Shown here: one piece after another, positions 27,599-36,832 of the stretch
Numbering within the stretch: position 1 is the stretch's first letter
How the letters are laid out: the number at the start of each line of letters is the position of its first letter
Assembly (NCBI RefSeq): GCF_000308655.1
Contig: NZ_BAGC01000063.1
Span: forward strand, 1-64,000
Source: Nocardia niigatensis NBRC 100131
GTDB taxonomy: Bacteria; Actinomycetota; Actinomycetes; Mycobacteriales; Mycobacteriaceae
Reading direction: 5' to 3'
DNA: 64,000 nt
Program-made: the position numbers and the translations under genes
The notes under the pieces: generated by a model
The model's database searches: none
Told to the model about the DNA's origin: nothing
The model's input: the letters and a program-made list of their open reading frames with translations, nothing else

Positions 27599-28222
27599 AT
27601 GGCTATTCTCCCGATTCGCATTGTCGGCGACCCGGTTCTGCACCGCGCGACCACTCCGGTCACGCAGTCCCCGGAGGAGCTGGCCGAGCTGATCGCGGAC
27701 ATGTACGAGACCATGGACGCCGCCAACGGCGTGGGCCTGGCCGCCAACCAGGTCATCATCAAGGACGAGGACGAGGCGTCGCCGCGCCTGTTCGTCTACG
27801 ACTGCCCCGACGACACCGCGGACGGCAAGATGGCCCGCCGCCGCGGCTGCGTCGTGAATCCGGTGCTGCAGACCTCCGAGATCCCGGAGTCCATGCCGGA
27901 TCCCGATGACGACGAGGAGGGCTGCCTGTCGGTTCCCGGCGAGCAGTTCCCCACCGGCCGCGCCGACTGGGCGAAGGTCACCGGCACCGACGAGCACGGG
28001 GCGCCGGTCGAGCTCGAGGGCCACGGCTTCTTCGCTCGCATGCTGCAGCACGAGACCGGGCACCTGGACGGGTTCCTGTACGTCGACGTGCTGATGGGCC
28101 GCAATGCCCGAGCCGCCAAGAAGTCGATCAAGCGAAACGGCTGGGGCAAGCCGGGTTTGAGCTGGGTTCCGGGCACCGTGCCGGATCCCTTCGGACACGA
28201 CGACGACGATCTCGACGACTGA
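27599..28222 (+). CDS. def: Peptide deformylase
   Basis: Removes the N-formyl group from new polypeptides. 207 residues with all three motifs: GVGLAANQ (44-51), EGCLS (107-111, metal ligand C109) and HETGH (151-155). A short insertion (EDEASPRLF) after motif 1 and an acidic C-terminal tail (GHDDDDLDD) match the actinobacterial form. GNAT follows 6 bp later and xthA after that, so this is a three-gene operon as in mycobacteria. Confidence 0.97.
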   Translation: MAILPIRIVGDPVLHRATTPVTQSPEELAELIADMYETMDAANGVGLAANQVIIKDEDEASPRLFVYDCPDDTADGKMARRRGCVVNPVLQTSEIPESMPDPDDDEEGCLSVPGEQFPTGRADWAKVTGTDEHGAPVELEGHGFFARMLQHETGHLDGFLYVDVLMGRNARAAKKSIKRNGWGKPGLSWVPGTVPDPFGHDDDDLDD

Positions 28223-28228
28223 TCGGGT

Positions 28229-29179
28229 ATGACCGATTCCGAGCTCCCGCCGATCGGTAAGCGGGTGGTGGTTCGCTACCGCCTGCCGGCGGGCTATCCG
28301 CAACCGCTGACGGATGTGATCGGCGAACTCACCGCCACCGATCCGCTGACCGTGCGCACCGCCGACGGCCAGGTGGTCTCCATCGCCCGGGATCAAGTGG
28401 TGGCCTGGAAACCGCTGGGGCCCAGGCCCATTCGGACCAGCGAGATCCGTTCCCTGGAGGCGGCCGCGGCCGACGGCTGGCCGGGCATGCACCGGTCCTG
28501 GATCGGCGGCTGGCTGTTGCGCGCCGGGGACGGGTACACCAATCGCGCGAATTCCGCGGTGCCGCTGGGCGGTACGGACGGACCCGCGCTGATGGACACC
28601 GAAACCCTGCACCGGATCGGCGAGTGGTACGCCGCGCACGGGCTGCCCGCGCAGTTCCAGTTGCCCGACCGGCTGGCCACCGCGCCCGCGGGCTGGCGCA
28701 GCTGGAACGAGACCCGGGTGCTGGCCGTCGACATCGAGACCATGGCGCTGCCGTCCGGACCGCCGATGGTCCGCTTCACCCAGGATCCGGACGGGGCGTG
28801 GCTGTCCATGCACCGGCATCGCGGCGGGGACGCCGAACTCGGGTCGACCCCGGTGGTGGATGTGCTCACGGCGGTGCGCGACGGCGAGGTCGCATTCGCG
28901 ACACTGGGTTTGCCGACCCCGCTGGCCATCGGCCGGATCGCGGTCACCACGGCCCCGGACGGCCGCCGCTGGGCGGGCCTGACCTGCGTGGCGGTGGCGG
29001 CCGGGCATCGGCGGCACGGGCTCGGCGCGCTGGTGTGCGCGGAGATAATCCGCTGGGGGCAGTCGCACGGGGCCACGCACGCCTATGTACAGGTGTCTGC
29101 CGACAATGACGCCGCCTTGGCGTTGTATCAGGAGATGGGGTTCGTCGAGCACCACGGCTACCGGTACGCCGCGCCCTGA
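28229..29179 (+). CDS. GNAT acetyltransferase with N-terminal SH3-like domain (Rv0428c-like)
   Basis: 316 residues. The first ~80 residues form a small beta-barrel-like domain (GKRVVVRYRLPAG ... ADGQVVSIARDQVVAWKPLG). The C-terminal GNAT fold has the acetyl-CoA motif as VAAGHRRHGLGALV (the usual RxxGxG/A) and ends with YVQVSADNDAALALYQEMGF. M. tuberculosis Rv0428c has the same layout. The substrate is unknown. It starts 6 bp after def. Confidence 0.94.
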   Translation: MTDSELPPIGKRVVVRYRLPAGYPQPLTDVIGELTATDPLTVRTADGQVVSIARDQVVAWKPLGPRPIRTSEIRSLEAAAADGWPGMHRSWIGGWLLRAGDGYTNRANSAVPLGGTDGPALMDTETLHRIGEWYAAHGLPAQFQLPDRLATAPAGWRSWNETRVLAVDIETMALPSGPPMVRFTQDPDGAWLSMHRHRGGDAELGSTPVVDVLTAVRDGEVAFATLGLPTPLAIGRIAVTTAPDGRRWAGLTCVAVAAGHRRHGLGALVCAEIIRWGQSHGATHAYVQVSADNDAALALYQEMGFVEHHGYRYAAP

Positions 29180-29230
29180 TCGCGCGCCATCCATATTCGA
29201 GAGACACTGGTTCGGAAAGGTTCACCGCTC

Positions 29231-30046
29231 GTGCGCATCGCTACCTGGAACGTGAATTCGATTCGCACCCGGCAGGATCGGGTGCTGGCGTGGCTGGACC
29301 GCGCCGATATCGACGTGCTCGCCATGCAGGAAACCAAGTGCAAGGACGAGCAGTTCCCGTTCGAGGCCTTCGAGGCGGCCGGTTACGAGGTCGCGCACGT
29401 CGGCCACAACCAGTGGAACGGCGTGGCCATCGCCTCCCGGGTCGGGATCGCGGATGTCGAGATCGGCTTCCCGGATCAGCCCGGATTCGACAAGGACGCC
29501 GGGGAGTCGCTACTGAGCGCGCCGGTGGTGGAGGCGCGCGCGATCGGCGTGACCTGCGGCGGGGTCCGGGTGTGGAGCCTGTACGTGCCCAATGGCCGCG
29601 CGCTGGACGATCCGCACTACGCCTACAAGCTGGAATGGCTTGCGGCGCTGCGCGGTGCGGGCAGCAAGTGGCTGTCGGAGGATCCGGACGCACAGATCGC
29701 GCTGGTGGGCGACTGGAATATCGCGCCGACCGATCTGGATGTCTGGTCACCGGAGTTCTTCGAGGGCAAGACGCACGTGTCCGAGCCGGAACGCGACGCC
29801 TTCGACGCCTTCGGCGAGGCCGGTTTCACCGACGTGATGCGGCCCTTCCACCCGGGCCCCGGCGTCTACACCTACTGGGATTACACGCAGCTGCGCTTCC
29901 CCCGGAAGGAGGGCATGCGCATCGATTTCATCCTGGGCTCGCCCGCGCTGTCGGCCCGTGTCATCGAGGCGAACGTGGACCGCGAGGAGCGAAAGGGCAA
30001 GGGCGCCAGTGATCATGCGCCCGTGGTGGCCGAGCTCGCCGGCTAG
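29231..30046 (+). CDS. xthA: Exodeoxyribonuclease III / AP endonuclease
   Basis: 271 residues, GTG start. The exonuclease III/AP endonuclease motifs are complete: TWNVNSIRTR at the N-terminus, MQETKCKDEQFP (metal-binding Glu), WNGVAIAS, GDWNIAPTDLD and SDHAPVVAEL (catalytic Asp-His). It repairs abasic and 3'-blocked ends in DNA. Its stop overlaps the stop of the convergent membrane gene in a shared CTAG. Confidence 0.97.
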   Translation: MRIATWNVNSIRTRQDRVLAWLDRADIDVLAMQETKCKDEQFPFEAFEAAGYEVAHVGHNQWNGVAIASRVGIADVEIGFPDQPGFDKDAGESLLSAPVVEARAIGVTCGGVRVWSLYVPNGRALDDPHYAYKLEWLAALRGAGSKWLSEDPDAQIALVGDWNIAPTDLDVWSPEFFEGKTHVSEPERDAFDAFGEAGFTDVMRPFHPGPGVYTYWDYTQLRFPRKEGMRIDFILGSPALSARVIEANVDREERKGKGASDHAPVVAELAG

Positions 30047-30681
30047 ACGGGCCGGGTCTTGATGGCGTCGCGGGAGATGAAGACGTCGTAGGCGCCCGCG
30101 GTGGCGATGACCGCGTTGCCGTAGGCCGAGCGCACGAAAGGCTGTGTGTACCAGGACCGATTCTTCATGTCCTGGAAGAAGTCGGCGTCGCCGCCATTGA
30201 GGAAGATCTGGTTCTGTTTGGTGGCGATGCCGTCCAGGCGCTGGCCGTAGAGCCGGGTCACCTTGTATCCGGAGTGGAAGCCGAGGGCGTTCACCCACGA
30301 TTCGAGCTCCACGATATTGGCCTGCAGCACCCACATGTCGCCTTCGACCTGGTAGGTCTGGTGCTGGTCGCCGTGCCCCGAGTCGCCGTAGAGGGTGAGT
30401 TCCACCGTCATCATGTGCTCCTGCCCCGCAACGGGTTTGGCTTCGATGTGCGCCGCCTTCACTTCCCCGGTGAGCCCGAGGAAGGTCTGCAGCAGCGTGG
30501 TGATCCAGAGGATGACGACGGCGACGAGGACCAGCCCGGCCGCTCCCGCGCCCCGGCCGGCCAGCGCCCGCCAGCCGACTTTGCGCGCCTTCGATACGGC
30601 TGTGACCAGCAATCCGATCGCCGCGATGCCGAGCACCAGCAGCAGAATCTGGATCCAGCCGAAGGTAACCGGGTAGACCAT
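30043..30681 (-). CDS. Membrane protein, unknown
   Basis: About 212 residues. Two transmembrane helices in the first 75 residues (IQILLLVLGIAAIGLLVTAV and GLVLVAVVILWITTLLQTFL) are followed by a soluble domain of about 135 residues with many aromatics (DMWVLQANIVELESWVNALG, RSWYTQPFVRSAYG). The start is uncertain: ATG at 30681 is used, but the frame stays open to 30714 and no good ribosome site is seen. Convergent with xthA with overlapping stops. Family unknown to me. Confidence 0.8.
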   Translation of the reverse strand: MVYPVTFGWIQILLLVLGIAAIGLLVTAVSKARKVGWRALAGRGAGAAGLVLVAVVILWITTLLQTFLGLTGEVKAAHIEAKPVAGQEHMMTVELTLYGDSGHGDQHQTYQVEGDMWVLQANIVELESWVNALGFHSGYKVTRLYGQRLDGIATKQNQIFLNGGDADFFQDMKNRSWYTQPFVRSAYGNAVIATAGAYDVFISRDAIKTRPV

Positions 30682-30951
30682 GCCGTAGTTGTACCCGCTG
30701 GGAACGACACGCACCGCGGGTCATAGCTCGAATGTGCGTGTCGGAGAGCCCGTTTCCCGAACCGGGTGGATCGTAGGAGTCTGCGGTGCCGATCCACCCG
30801 GCCGTCGAGCGACTTCCGCGCATGGCGCACCGCCCGGGGTTGGCGAAGCAGTGCACCGGATTCCGGGGCCGAGACCATTCCCCCGGAGAGCAATCCGAAT
30901 CAGGAGTGCGGCGAAGTAACCAATCCCGAGCAACGCCGCATTTCCCCACTG

Positions 30952-30970
30952 TGTTCACCCATCGTGAACA
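30952..30970 (+). promoter_or_regulatory. Palindromic candidate operator
   Basis: TGTTCAC (30952-30958), five bases, GTGAACA (30964-30970): a perfect 7-bp inverted repeat in the 428-bp region 30715-31142, which holds no convincing gene. It lies 173 bp ahead of the small gene at 31143. The binding protein is unknown. Confidence 0.4.
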
Positions 30971-31142
30971 GTACTGTGATCTGGCGCTGGAGCGGCACGG
31001 ATCCTGCGCCGATGGCACAAACCGAGAGTGCTCGCGGCACAGAAAGTCACAGATATCCCCAAAGTAGCTACACAGTCGACTATCTCGTGCAGAATGCCGG
31101 TCAGAACCGGCTCCGGCCGGTCGCGGACATCGAAGGGGCGAG

Positions 31143-31343
31143 ATGAACAATCCGACAGGCTCGACTACGCACCGGCTGCTCGCCGAGATCCTCACGCGCT
31201 ACGGCACCATCGATGCCTTCTGCGCTCGCCTGCACGCCGCCCTGGACGCGCCGACGGACGTGTTTCCCGCCGCGACGGAGAGCGGTGGGCGGCACCGCCT
31301 CGGGGAGCCCGTCGGCGGGGGCGCAGCGCGGTGCGCTGCCTGA
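31143..31343 (+). CDS. Possible small protein, 66 residues
   Basis: ATG at 31143 has a GGGGCGAG purine-rich box just ahead. The first ~40 residues look coding (THRLLAEILTRYGTIDAFCA), while the last 20 are Gly/Ala-rich and less convincing. It ends about 60 bp before the hairpin at 31406. No family recognised; could be a regulator-sized peptide or chance. Confidence 0.4.
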   Translation: MNNPTGSTTHRLLAEILTRYGTIDAFCARLHAALDAPTDVFPAATESGGRHRLGEPVGGGAARCAA

Positions 31344-31405
31344 CTGATTCCGGTTGCCCGCGGTCGACATCACCGTGACCGCCGCTGCCCCCACCCGTCG
31401 ACAGG

Positions 31406-31437
31406 ACCGGCCCCGCACCGGAAGGTGCGGGGCCGGT
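31406..31437. terminator. Bidirectional hairpin terminator
   Basis: Perfect 14-bp inverted repeat (31406-31419 with 31424-31437) around the tetraloop GGAA, lying 15 bp past the stop of the acyl-CoA dehydrogenase gene on the minus strand. It also serves as the end of any transcript from 31143 on the plus strand. Confidence 0.8.
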
Positions 31438-31452
31438 TCGTGTTCCGACGGA

Positions 31453-33279
31453 TCAGAAGGCCGCTTCGTCCAGCTTCATGATGTCGTTGTCGAGGTTCTC
31501 GACGACCGAGCGGACGCCGCTGAGGAGGGGCAGCTTGTTCTTGGCGAACCAGGAGGCGACAGCGACCTTGCCGGTGTAGAAGGACTTGTCCTTCTCGTCG
31601 GCTCCGCGGTCCAGCGCGGCCTGCGCGATGGCGGCCTGCTCGAGCAGTCGCCACGCGATGACGAGATCGCCCACGGCGTACAGGAATCGGACCGAACCGA
31701 GGCCGACCTTGTAGAGCTCGTCGATCTCCTGCTGGGAGGCCATCAGGAAGCCGGTGAGGGTGGCCGCCATGGCCTGCACGTCGGCCAGCGCCGCGCCGAG
31801 CAGTCCGCGCTCGATCTTGAACTGGTCCGGGCCGCCGTCGACGAGCTGCTGGATCAGGCCCGCGACGTGCGCGAGCGCCACGCCCTTGTCGCGAATGATC
31901 TTGCGGAAGAAGAAGTCCTGCGCCTGGATGGCGGTGGTGCCCTCGTACAGCGAATCGATCTTGCAGTCGCGGATGTACTGCTCGATCGGGTAGTCCTGCA
32001 GGTAGCCGGAGCCGCCCAGCGTCTGCAGCGATTCGGTCAGCGACTCGTAGGCGCGGTCGGAGCCGCAGCCCTTGACGATCGGCAGCAGCAGGTCGTTGAC
32101 CCGCTCGGCCAGCTCGGCGTCGACGCCGTAATTGGCCTGCGCCACATCGGCGTTCTGGTACGAGGCGCAGTACATGTAGAGCGCCCGCAGGCCCTCGGCG
32201 TAGCTCTTCTGCACGGCCAGCGAGCGGCGCACGTCCGGGTGGTGGGTGATGGTGACGCGCGGCGCGGCCTTGTCGGTCATCTGGGTCAGGTCGGCGCCCT
32301 GCACGCGCTGCTTGGCGTACTCGAGGGCGTTCAGGTAGCCGGTGGACAGCGCGCCGGCAGCCTTGGTGCCCACCATCATTCGCGCGTTCTCGATGACCTT
32401 GAACATCTGCGCGATGCCGTTGTGCACCCCGCCGACCAGGTAGCCCACGGCCGGGATGTCGCCGCCGAAGGTGATCTCACAGGTGGGCGAGGACTTGATG
32501 CCCATCTTGTGCTCGACGCCGGTGACCAGCGCGCCGTTCTTGGCGCCGAGTTCCATTGTCTCGGTGTCGAACAGGAAGCGCGGCACCACGAACAGCGACA
32601 GACCCTTGGTGCCGGGGCCGGCGCCCTCCGGGCGGGCCAGCACCAGGTGGAAGATATTGGCGGCGGTGTCGCCCACGTCGCCGCCGGAGATGAAGCGCTT
32701 CACGCCCTCGATGTGCCAGGTGCCGTCGGGCTGCTCGATGGCCTTGGTGCGGCCCATGCCGACATCCGAGCCGGCGTCGGGCTCGGTGAGCACCATGGTG
32801 CCGCCCCAGCGGTTCTCCCACGCGTGGGTGGCCCAGCGCTGCTGCTGCTCGGTGCCCTCGTTGAAGAGCACCTTGTGCATGAGCGGGCCCATGTTGAAGA
32901 AGGAGGCCGAGTTGTTCGCGGCCACCAGCATTTCCTGGATGCTCCAGATGAGCGCGTTCGGCGCGGGCACGCCGCCCATCTCCTCGTTCATGCCCAGGCC
33001 CGAGTATCCGGCCTCGTTGACCGCGGCCACGGTCTTCTTCAGCGATTCGGGCACGGTGATGGTGTGCTGATCCGGGAGGAACTCGACCGGGTTGCGGTCG
33101 GCGTCGGCGAACGACTCGGCGATCGGCCCTTCCGCCAGGCGCTTGGCCTCGGCGAGCATTTCCCGCGCGGTGTCGCTGTCGAGGTCGCCGTAGGCGCCCT
33201 GGTCCAGCAGTTCCCCGATGCCCAGAACTTCGAACAAGTTGAACTCGATGTCTCGTAGGTTCGCCTTGTAGTGGGACAC
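31453..33279 (-). CDS. Acyl-CoA dehydrogenase, FadE5-like
   Basis: 608 residues, the long FadE5-type acyl-CoA dehydrogenase of mycolata (FAD-dependent alpha,beta-oxidation of acyl-CoA). Typical segments are TEPDAGSDVGMGRTKA (FAD-proximal loop), RFISGGDVGDTA and LQTLGGSGYLQDYPIEQYIR, with the catalytic Glu expected in SLYEGTTAIQAQDFF. The extra C-terminal domain after about 450 distinguishes it from the 380-residue enzymes further on. GTG at 33279 is chosen because GAGGAGG lies 7 bases ahead; the frame upstream to 33768 is not family-like. It is divergent from a TetR gene with palindromes between them. Confidence 0.95.
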   Translation of the reverse strand: MSHYKANLRDIEFNLFEVLGIGELLDQGAYGDLDSDTAREMLAEAKRLAEGPIAESFADADRNPVEFLPDQHTITVPESLKKTVAAVNEAGYSGLGMNEEMGGVPAPNALIWSIQEMLVAANNSASFFNMGPLMHKVLFNEGTEQQQRWATHAWENRWGGTMVLTEPDAGSDVGMGRTKAIEQPDGTWHIEGVKRFISGGDVGDTAANIFHLVLARPEGAGPGTKGLSLFVVPRFLFDTETMELGAKNGALVTGVEHKMGIKSSPTCEITFGGDIPAVGYLVGGVHNGIAQMFKVIENARMMVGTKAAGALSTGYLNALEYAKQRVQGADLTQMTDKAAPRVTITHHPDVRRSLAVQKSYAEGLRALYMYCASYQNADVAQANYGVDAELAERVNDLLLPIVKGCGSDRAYESLTESLQTLGGSGYLQDYPIEQYIRDCKIDSLYEGTTAIQAQDFFFRKIIRDKGVALAHVAGLIQQLVDGGPDQFKIERGLLGAALADVQAMAATLTGFLMASQQEIDELYKVGLGSVRFLYAVGDLVIAWRLLEQAAIAQAALDRGADEKDKSFYTGKVAVASWFAKNKLPLLSGVRSVVENLDNDIMKLDEAAF

Positions 33280-33378
33280 GGAAGGGCCTCCTCGGCTGAG
33301 TGTGAACTGGTCGAGCGATAGCGATATCTGATCGAAGATCTCGAAGATCAAGGCGAGGTTGCCGTACGCCCGTCCTGT

Positions 33379-33390
33379 TACGCAAGCGTA
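33379..33390. promoter_or_regulatory. Palindrome in fadE/tetR divergent region
   Basis: TACGC-AA-GCGTA, a perfect 12-bp palindrome 100 bp upstream of the fadE5-like start, a typical TetR-family operator shape. The 331-bp region 33280-33610 holds no gene that I can support, only this site, the palindrome at 33418-33434 and presumed promoters for both flanking genes. Confidence 0.45.
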
Positions 33391-33417
33391 GGTACGCCTC
33401 TTTACCCGAAAAGGCTC

Positions 33418-33434
33418 ATCCGACCGGGTCGGAT
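33418..33434. promoter_or_regulatory. Second palindrome in fadE/tetR divergent region
   Basis: ATCCGAC-CGG-GTCGGAT, 7-bp arms with a 3-base centre, 27 bp from the first palindrome. It may be a TetR operator serving one or both divergent genes. Confidence 0.45.
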
Positions 33435-33610
33435 CCCGAAAAGTTAACCCCGCCGTTATGCACCGGACCGGGAGCCGCCGCCGAACCAGCTCCTTGGCCT
33501 GCGCCGGAGTAACCGTCACCCGGATTCGCGGTAACCCCGGCTCGCATGTGCTCGTGACCGGCCGCAACCTGCCATTCCCTACCCTCGGGCCGCTGCTATC
33601 GTCGGTGCGC

Positions 33611-34237
33611 ATGGGCACCGATTCGGCGATACGACCACGCCAGCGCGCGCGGCATCTGGGTCCCGAACGCCGCCGCCCGCAGGTGCTCGACACCGCGCTC
33701 GAGATCGCCGTCGCCGACGGCATCGCGGCGGTGACCATCGCCGCCGTGGCCGACCGTATGAAGGTCACCCGCCCGGTCGTCTACGCCTGCTTCGCCGATC
33801 GGGTGGAACTCCTCGAAGCGCTCATCCGGCGCGAGGAGGACTACCTCATCCAGGGCGTGCTGGACACGCTGCCGCGCCGCCGGGTCGAAGCCGACGAGGC
33901 GGTCTTCGTGGCGGGCTTCCGCGCTCTGCTGCACACCGTCGCCCAGCGGCCCGACACCTGGCGCCTGCTGTACGGCAATCCCGATCCGGCCGTGGCGGAT
34001 TCGTTCGGCAAGGGCCGGCTGCTGGCCGTCGAGCGCTGCACCCGCCGGCTGCGCCCGACCCTGAAGGCCTGGGGCACCGCGCATGCCGAACACAAGCTGC
34101 CGGCCCTGGTCGAACTGTGGGTGTCGGCAGGCGAGGGCGCGGTGCGCACGCTGCTCACCGATCCGGGCGAATGGACCCCGGACACGCTGGGCGAATTCGT
34201 CGGCGCGGCGGTGTATCGGGCGCTGCGCCACGCCTGA
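33611..34237 (+). CDS. TetR-family transcriptional regulator
   Basis: 208 residues. The N-terminal HTH spans about 25-70 (LDTALEIAVADGIAAVTIAA, then RPVVYACFADRVELLEALI); the C-terminal part is a helical ligand-binding domain. ATG at 33611 is used; GTG at 33605 is an alternative. It is divergent from the FadE5-like gene and 90 bp ahead of the homogentisate dioxygenase gene on the same strand, so it could control either. The palindromes toward fadE favour the divergent gene. Confidence 0.9.
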   Translation: MGTDSAIRPRQRARHLGPERRRPQVLDTALEIAVADGIAAVTIAAVADRMKVTRPVVYACFADRVELLEALIRREEDYLIQGVLDTLPRRRVEADEAVFVAGFRALLHTVAQRPDTWRLLYGNPDPAVADSFGKGRLLAVERCTRRLRPTLKAWGTAHAEHKLPALVELWVSAGEGAVRTLLTDPGEWTPDTLGEFVGAAVYRALRHA

Positions 34238-34327
34238 CCGGCCCGGCGCCACGCCCGGGAATCCGGGGTTCTCCCGTTATCCGATGGCTACGATGGGAAA
34301 GGGACCATCGGTCAGCGGGAGGCCGCC

Positions 34328-35533
34328 ATGACGTTCTATCGGCAGGTTGGTTCGGTGCCGCCCAAGCGGCATACGCAGCATCGGGATGAGCAGGGCCGGC
34401 TCTATTACGAAGAGCTGATGGGAGAAGAGGGCTTCTCCGGCGATTCCTCGCTGCTGTATCACCGGGGATTGCCTCCGGCCATTGTGGATTCGTCGGTGTG
34501 GGTGCTGCCCGAACAGCGTCTGTACCCGAATCACCCACTGCGGCACCGGCATCTGAAGCTGCACGAACTGTTCCTCGGCGACAAGCCGGCCGACAGCGAT
34601 GTGGTGACCGGGCGGCGGCTGCTGCTGGGCAATACCGATGTGCGCATCTCCTATGTGGCGGCGCTGCGGGAATCGGCGCTGTACCGCAATGCCATCGGTG
34701 ATGAGCTGGTCTATATCGAATCCGGGTCGGGGCGGGTGGAAACCGTCTTCGGGACGCTGCCGGTGCGGCAGGGACATCAGGTGCTGCTGCCGCGCTCCAC
34801 CACTCACCGCTGGATTCCGGACGGACCGGAACCGTTGCGCGCCTACGTCATCGAGGGCTCCGGGCACATCACCCCGCCGAAGCGGTATCTCTCGAAATAC
34901 GGCCATTTCCTGGAGAACTCGCCCTACTGCGAACGGGATCTGCACGGGCCTACCGAGTTGACGCAGGGCGACGGCGAGAATGTGGAGGTGCTGGTCAAGC
35001 ATCGTCCCGCCGGTGAGATCGTCGGCACCAGCATGGTTTACGCCACCCACCCCTTCGACGTGGTGGGCTGGGACGGCTGCCTGTATCCGTTCACCTTCGA
35101 TATCGCCGACTTCGAACCGATCACCGGGCGCGTGCATCAACCGCCGCCGGTGCATCAGGCCTTCGCGGGGCAGAACTTCGTGATCTGCGATTTCGTGCCG
35201 CGCAAGGTGGACTACCACCCGCTGTCGATTCCGGTGCCCTACTACCACTCGAATGTCGACTCCGACGAGATCCTCTTCTACTGCGGCGGAGACTACGAGG
35301 CGCGCAAGGGATCCGGGATCGGGCAGGGCTCGGTGTCGGTGCATCCGGGCGGGTACGCGCACGGGCCGCAGCCGGGAGCCTACGAGCGCAGTATCGGCAT
35401 CGATTTCTTCGACGAGCTGGCGGTCATGGTGGACACCTTCCACCCGTTGCAGCTGGGCGAGGGCGCGCTGGCGTGCGAGGACGACCGGTATGCCTGGACC
35501 TGGTCGGGACGGGGGCCGTCCGAGTGGATCTGA
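34328..35533 (+). CDS. hmgA: Homogentisate 1,2-dioxygenase
   Basis: 401 residues. Opens the ring of homogentisate to maleylacetoacetate in tyrosine/phenylalanine breakdown. The cupin-type iron centre is recognisable in the segment VPYYHSNVDSDEILFY followed by HPGGYAHGPQPGAYE, which carry the His and Glu ligands. The length is slightly under the ~440 of proteobacterial enzymes, as in actinobacteria. The next gene, 55 bp on, encodes fumarylacetoacetase; no maleylacetoacetate isomerase is present, which fits actinobacteria using a thiol-dependent isomerase elsewhere. Confidence 0.95.
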   Translation: MTFYRQVGSVPPKRHTQHRDEQGRLYYEELMGEEGFSGDSSLLYHRGLPPAIVDSSVWVLPEQRLYPNHPLRHRHLKLHELFLGDKPADSDVVTGRRLLLGNTDVRISYVAALRESALYRNAIGDELVYIESGSGRVETVFGTLPVRQGHQVLLPRSTTHRWIPDGPEPLRAYVIEGSGHITPPKRYLSKYGHFLENSPYCERDLHGPTELTQGDGENVEVLVKHRPAGEIVGTSMVYATHPFDVVGWDGCLYPFTFDIADFEPITGRVHQPPPVHQAFAGQNFVICDFVPRKVDYHPLSIPVPYYHSNVDSDEILFYCGGDYEARKGSGIGQGSVSVHPGGYAHGPQPGAYERSIGIDFFDELAVMVDTFHPLQLGEGALACEDDRYAWTWSGRGPSEWI

Positions 35534-35588
35534 GTCCGGGTGGCGTGACGGTGCAGGGGTTGGCGACAGGGGACCGGGTGGTGTGGAA

Positions 35589-36764
35589 ATGAACAGTCGG
35601 GTGCACATCGAGGTCCCCGCGGATTCGGGCTTCGGCCCGGCTCACCTGCCCTACTGCGTGTTCCGCCCGCTGGGCCGGGACCCACGGGTGGGGGTGCGGC
35701 TGGGCGATTCGATCATCGATCTGGCGGTGGCGCTGGATGATCCGATGTTCGCGCAGCCCAGCCTCAATGCCTTCATGACCCAGGGCCCGCAGTGCTGGCG
35801 GGAGGTGCGCGAGCAGGTGCGTGCGGCGGCCGACTCGGAGCTGCCCGCGGCGGCGGTTCATGCGGTGCGGGCGGTGCGGCTGGACCTTCCGGTGCAGATC
35901 GGCGACTACGTCGACTTCTACGCCAGCCTCGATCACGCGACCGCCATGGGCCGGATGCTGCGGCCGGACGGAGAACCGCTGCTGCCGAATTGGCGGCATC
36001 TGCCGGTGGGGTACCACGGGCGCGCGGGCACCGTGGTGGTGTCGGGCACCGAGGTCGTGCGGCCGCACGGGCAGCGCCGGACCGATTCCGGCACACCGGA
36101 TTTCGGACCGAGTCGCCGCCTCGACATCGAGGCCGAACTGGGCTTCGTGGTGGGTGCGGGCTCGCGGCTCGGCACACCCGTCGGAACCGGCGAGTTCGCC
36201 GAGCACGTCTTCGGGGTGGCGCTGGTGAACGACTGGTCCGCCCGGGATATCCAGGCCTGGGAGGGGCAACCGCTGGGCCCGTTCCTCGGCAAGTCCTTCG
36301 CGACCAGCCTGTCCGCGTTCGTGACTCCGCTGGACGCGCTGGCCGCCGCGCGGATCCCACTACCGCCGCAGCATCCCGAGCCGCTCCCCTATCTCCGGGA
36401 CGACACGGCCTGGGGGCTGGATATCAAGCTGCGGGTCGAGTGGAACGGCCAACTCATCTCCACTCCCCCGTTCCGGCGGATGTACTGGTCGGCGGCACAG
36501 ATGCTCGCGCACCTGACGGTCAACGGCGCCTCGACCCGCACCGGCGACCTCTTCGCCTCCGGCACCATCTCCGGGGCCGACCGCGCCGAGCGCGGGTCAC
36601 TGATGGAGATGAGCTGGGGCGGGACCGAGCCCATCGAGCTCAATGGGGTCCAGCGCACCTTCCTCCAGGACGGCGACGAGGTGGTCATCACGGCCACGGC
36701 GCCGGCCGTCGGGGGTGGCCACCTGGAACTGGGCGAGGTGCGCGGGCGAATCGTGAAGGGCTGA
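35589..36764 (+). CDS. fahA: Fumarylacetoacetase
   Basis: 391 residues. Hydrolyses fumarylacetoacetate to fumarate and acetoacetate, the last step of tyrosine catabolism. The metal-binding and catalytic segments are in place: GDYVDFYASLDHATAMG, LPVGYHGRAGTVVVSG, LDIEAELGFVVG and VNDWSARDIQAWEGQPLGP. The ATG at 35589 starts the N-terminal domain correctly. Same strand as hmgA; together they form the lower homogentisate pathway. Confidence 0.95.
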   Translation: MNSRVHIEVPADSGFGPAHLPYCVFRPLGRDPRVGVRLGDSIIDLAVALDDPMFAQPSLNAFMTQGPQCWREVREQVRAAADSELPAAAVHAVRAVRLDLPVQIGDYVDFYASLDHATAMGRMLRPDGEPLLPNWRHLPVGYHGRAGTVVVSGTEVVRPHGQRRTDSGTPDFGPSRRLDIEAELGFVVGAGSRLGTPVGTGEFAEHVFGVALVNDWSARDIQAWEGQPLGPFLGKSFATSLSAFVTPLDALAAARIPLPPQHPEPLPYLRDDTAWGLDIKLRVEWNGQLISTPPFRRMYWSAAQMLAHLTVNGASTRTGDLFASGTISGADRAERGSLMEMSWGGTEPIELNGVQRTFLQDGDEVVITATAPAVGGGHLELGEVRGRIVKG

Positions 36765-36832
36765 GACCCTTGCCTACCCGCACACTACCCACCCATAGCC
36801 ATCAGCTATCGCCATGACCATGGTCACGGACC

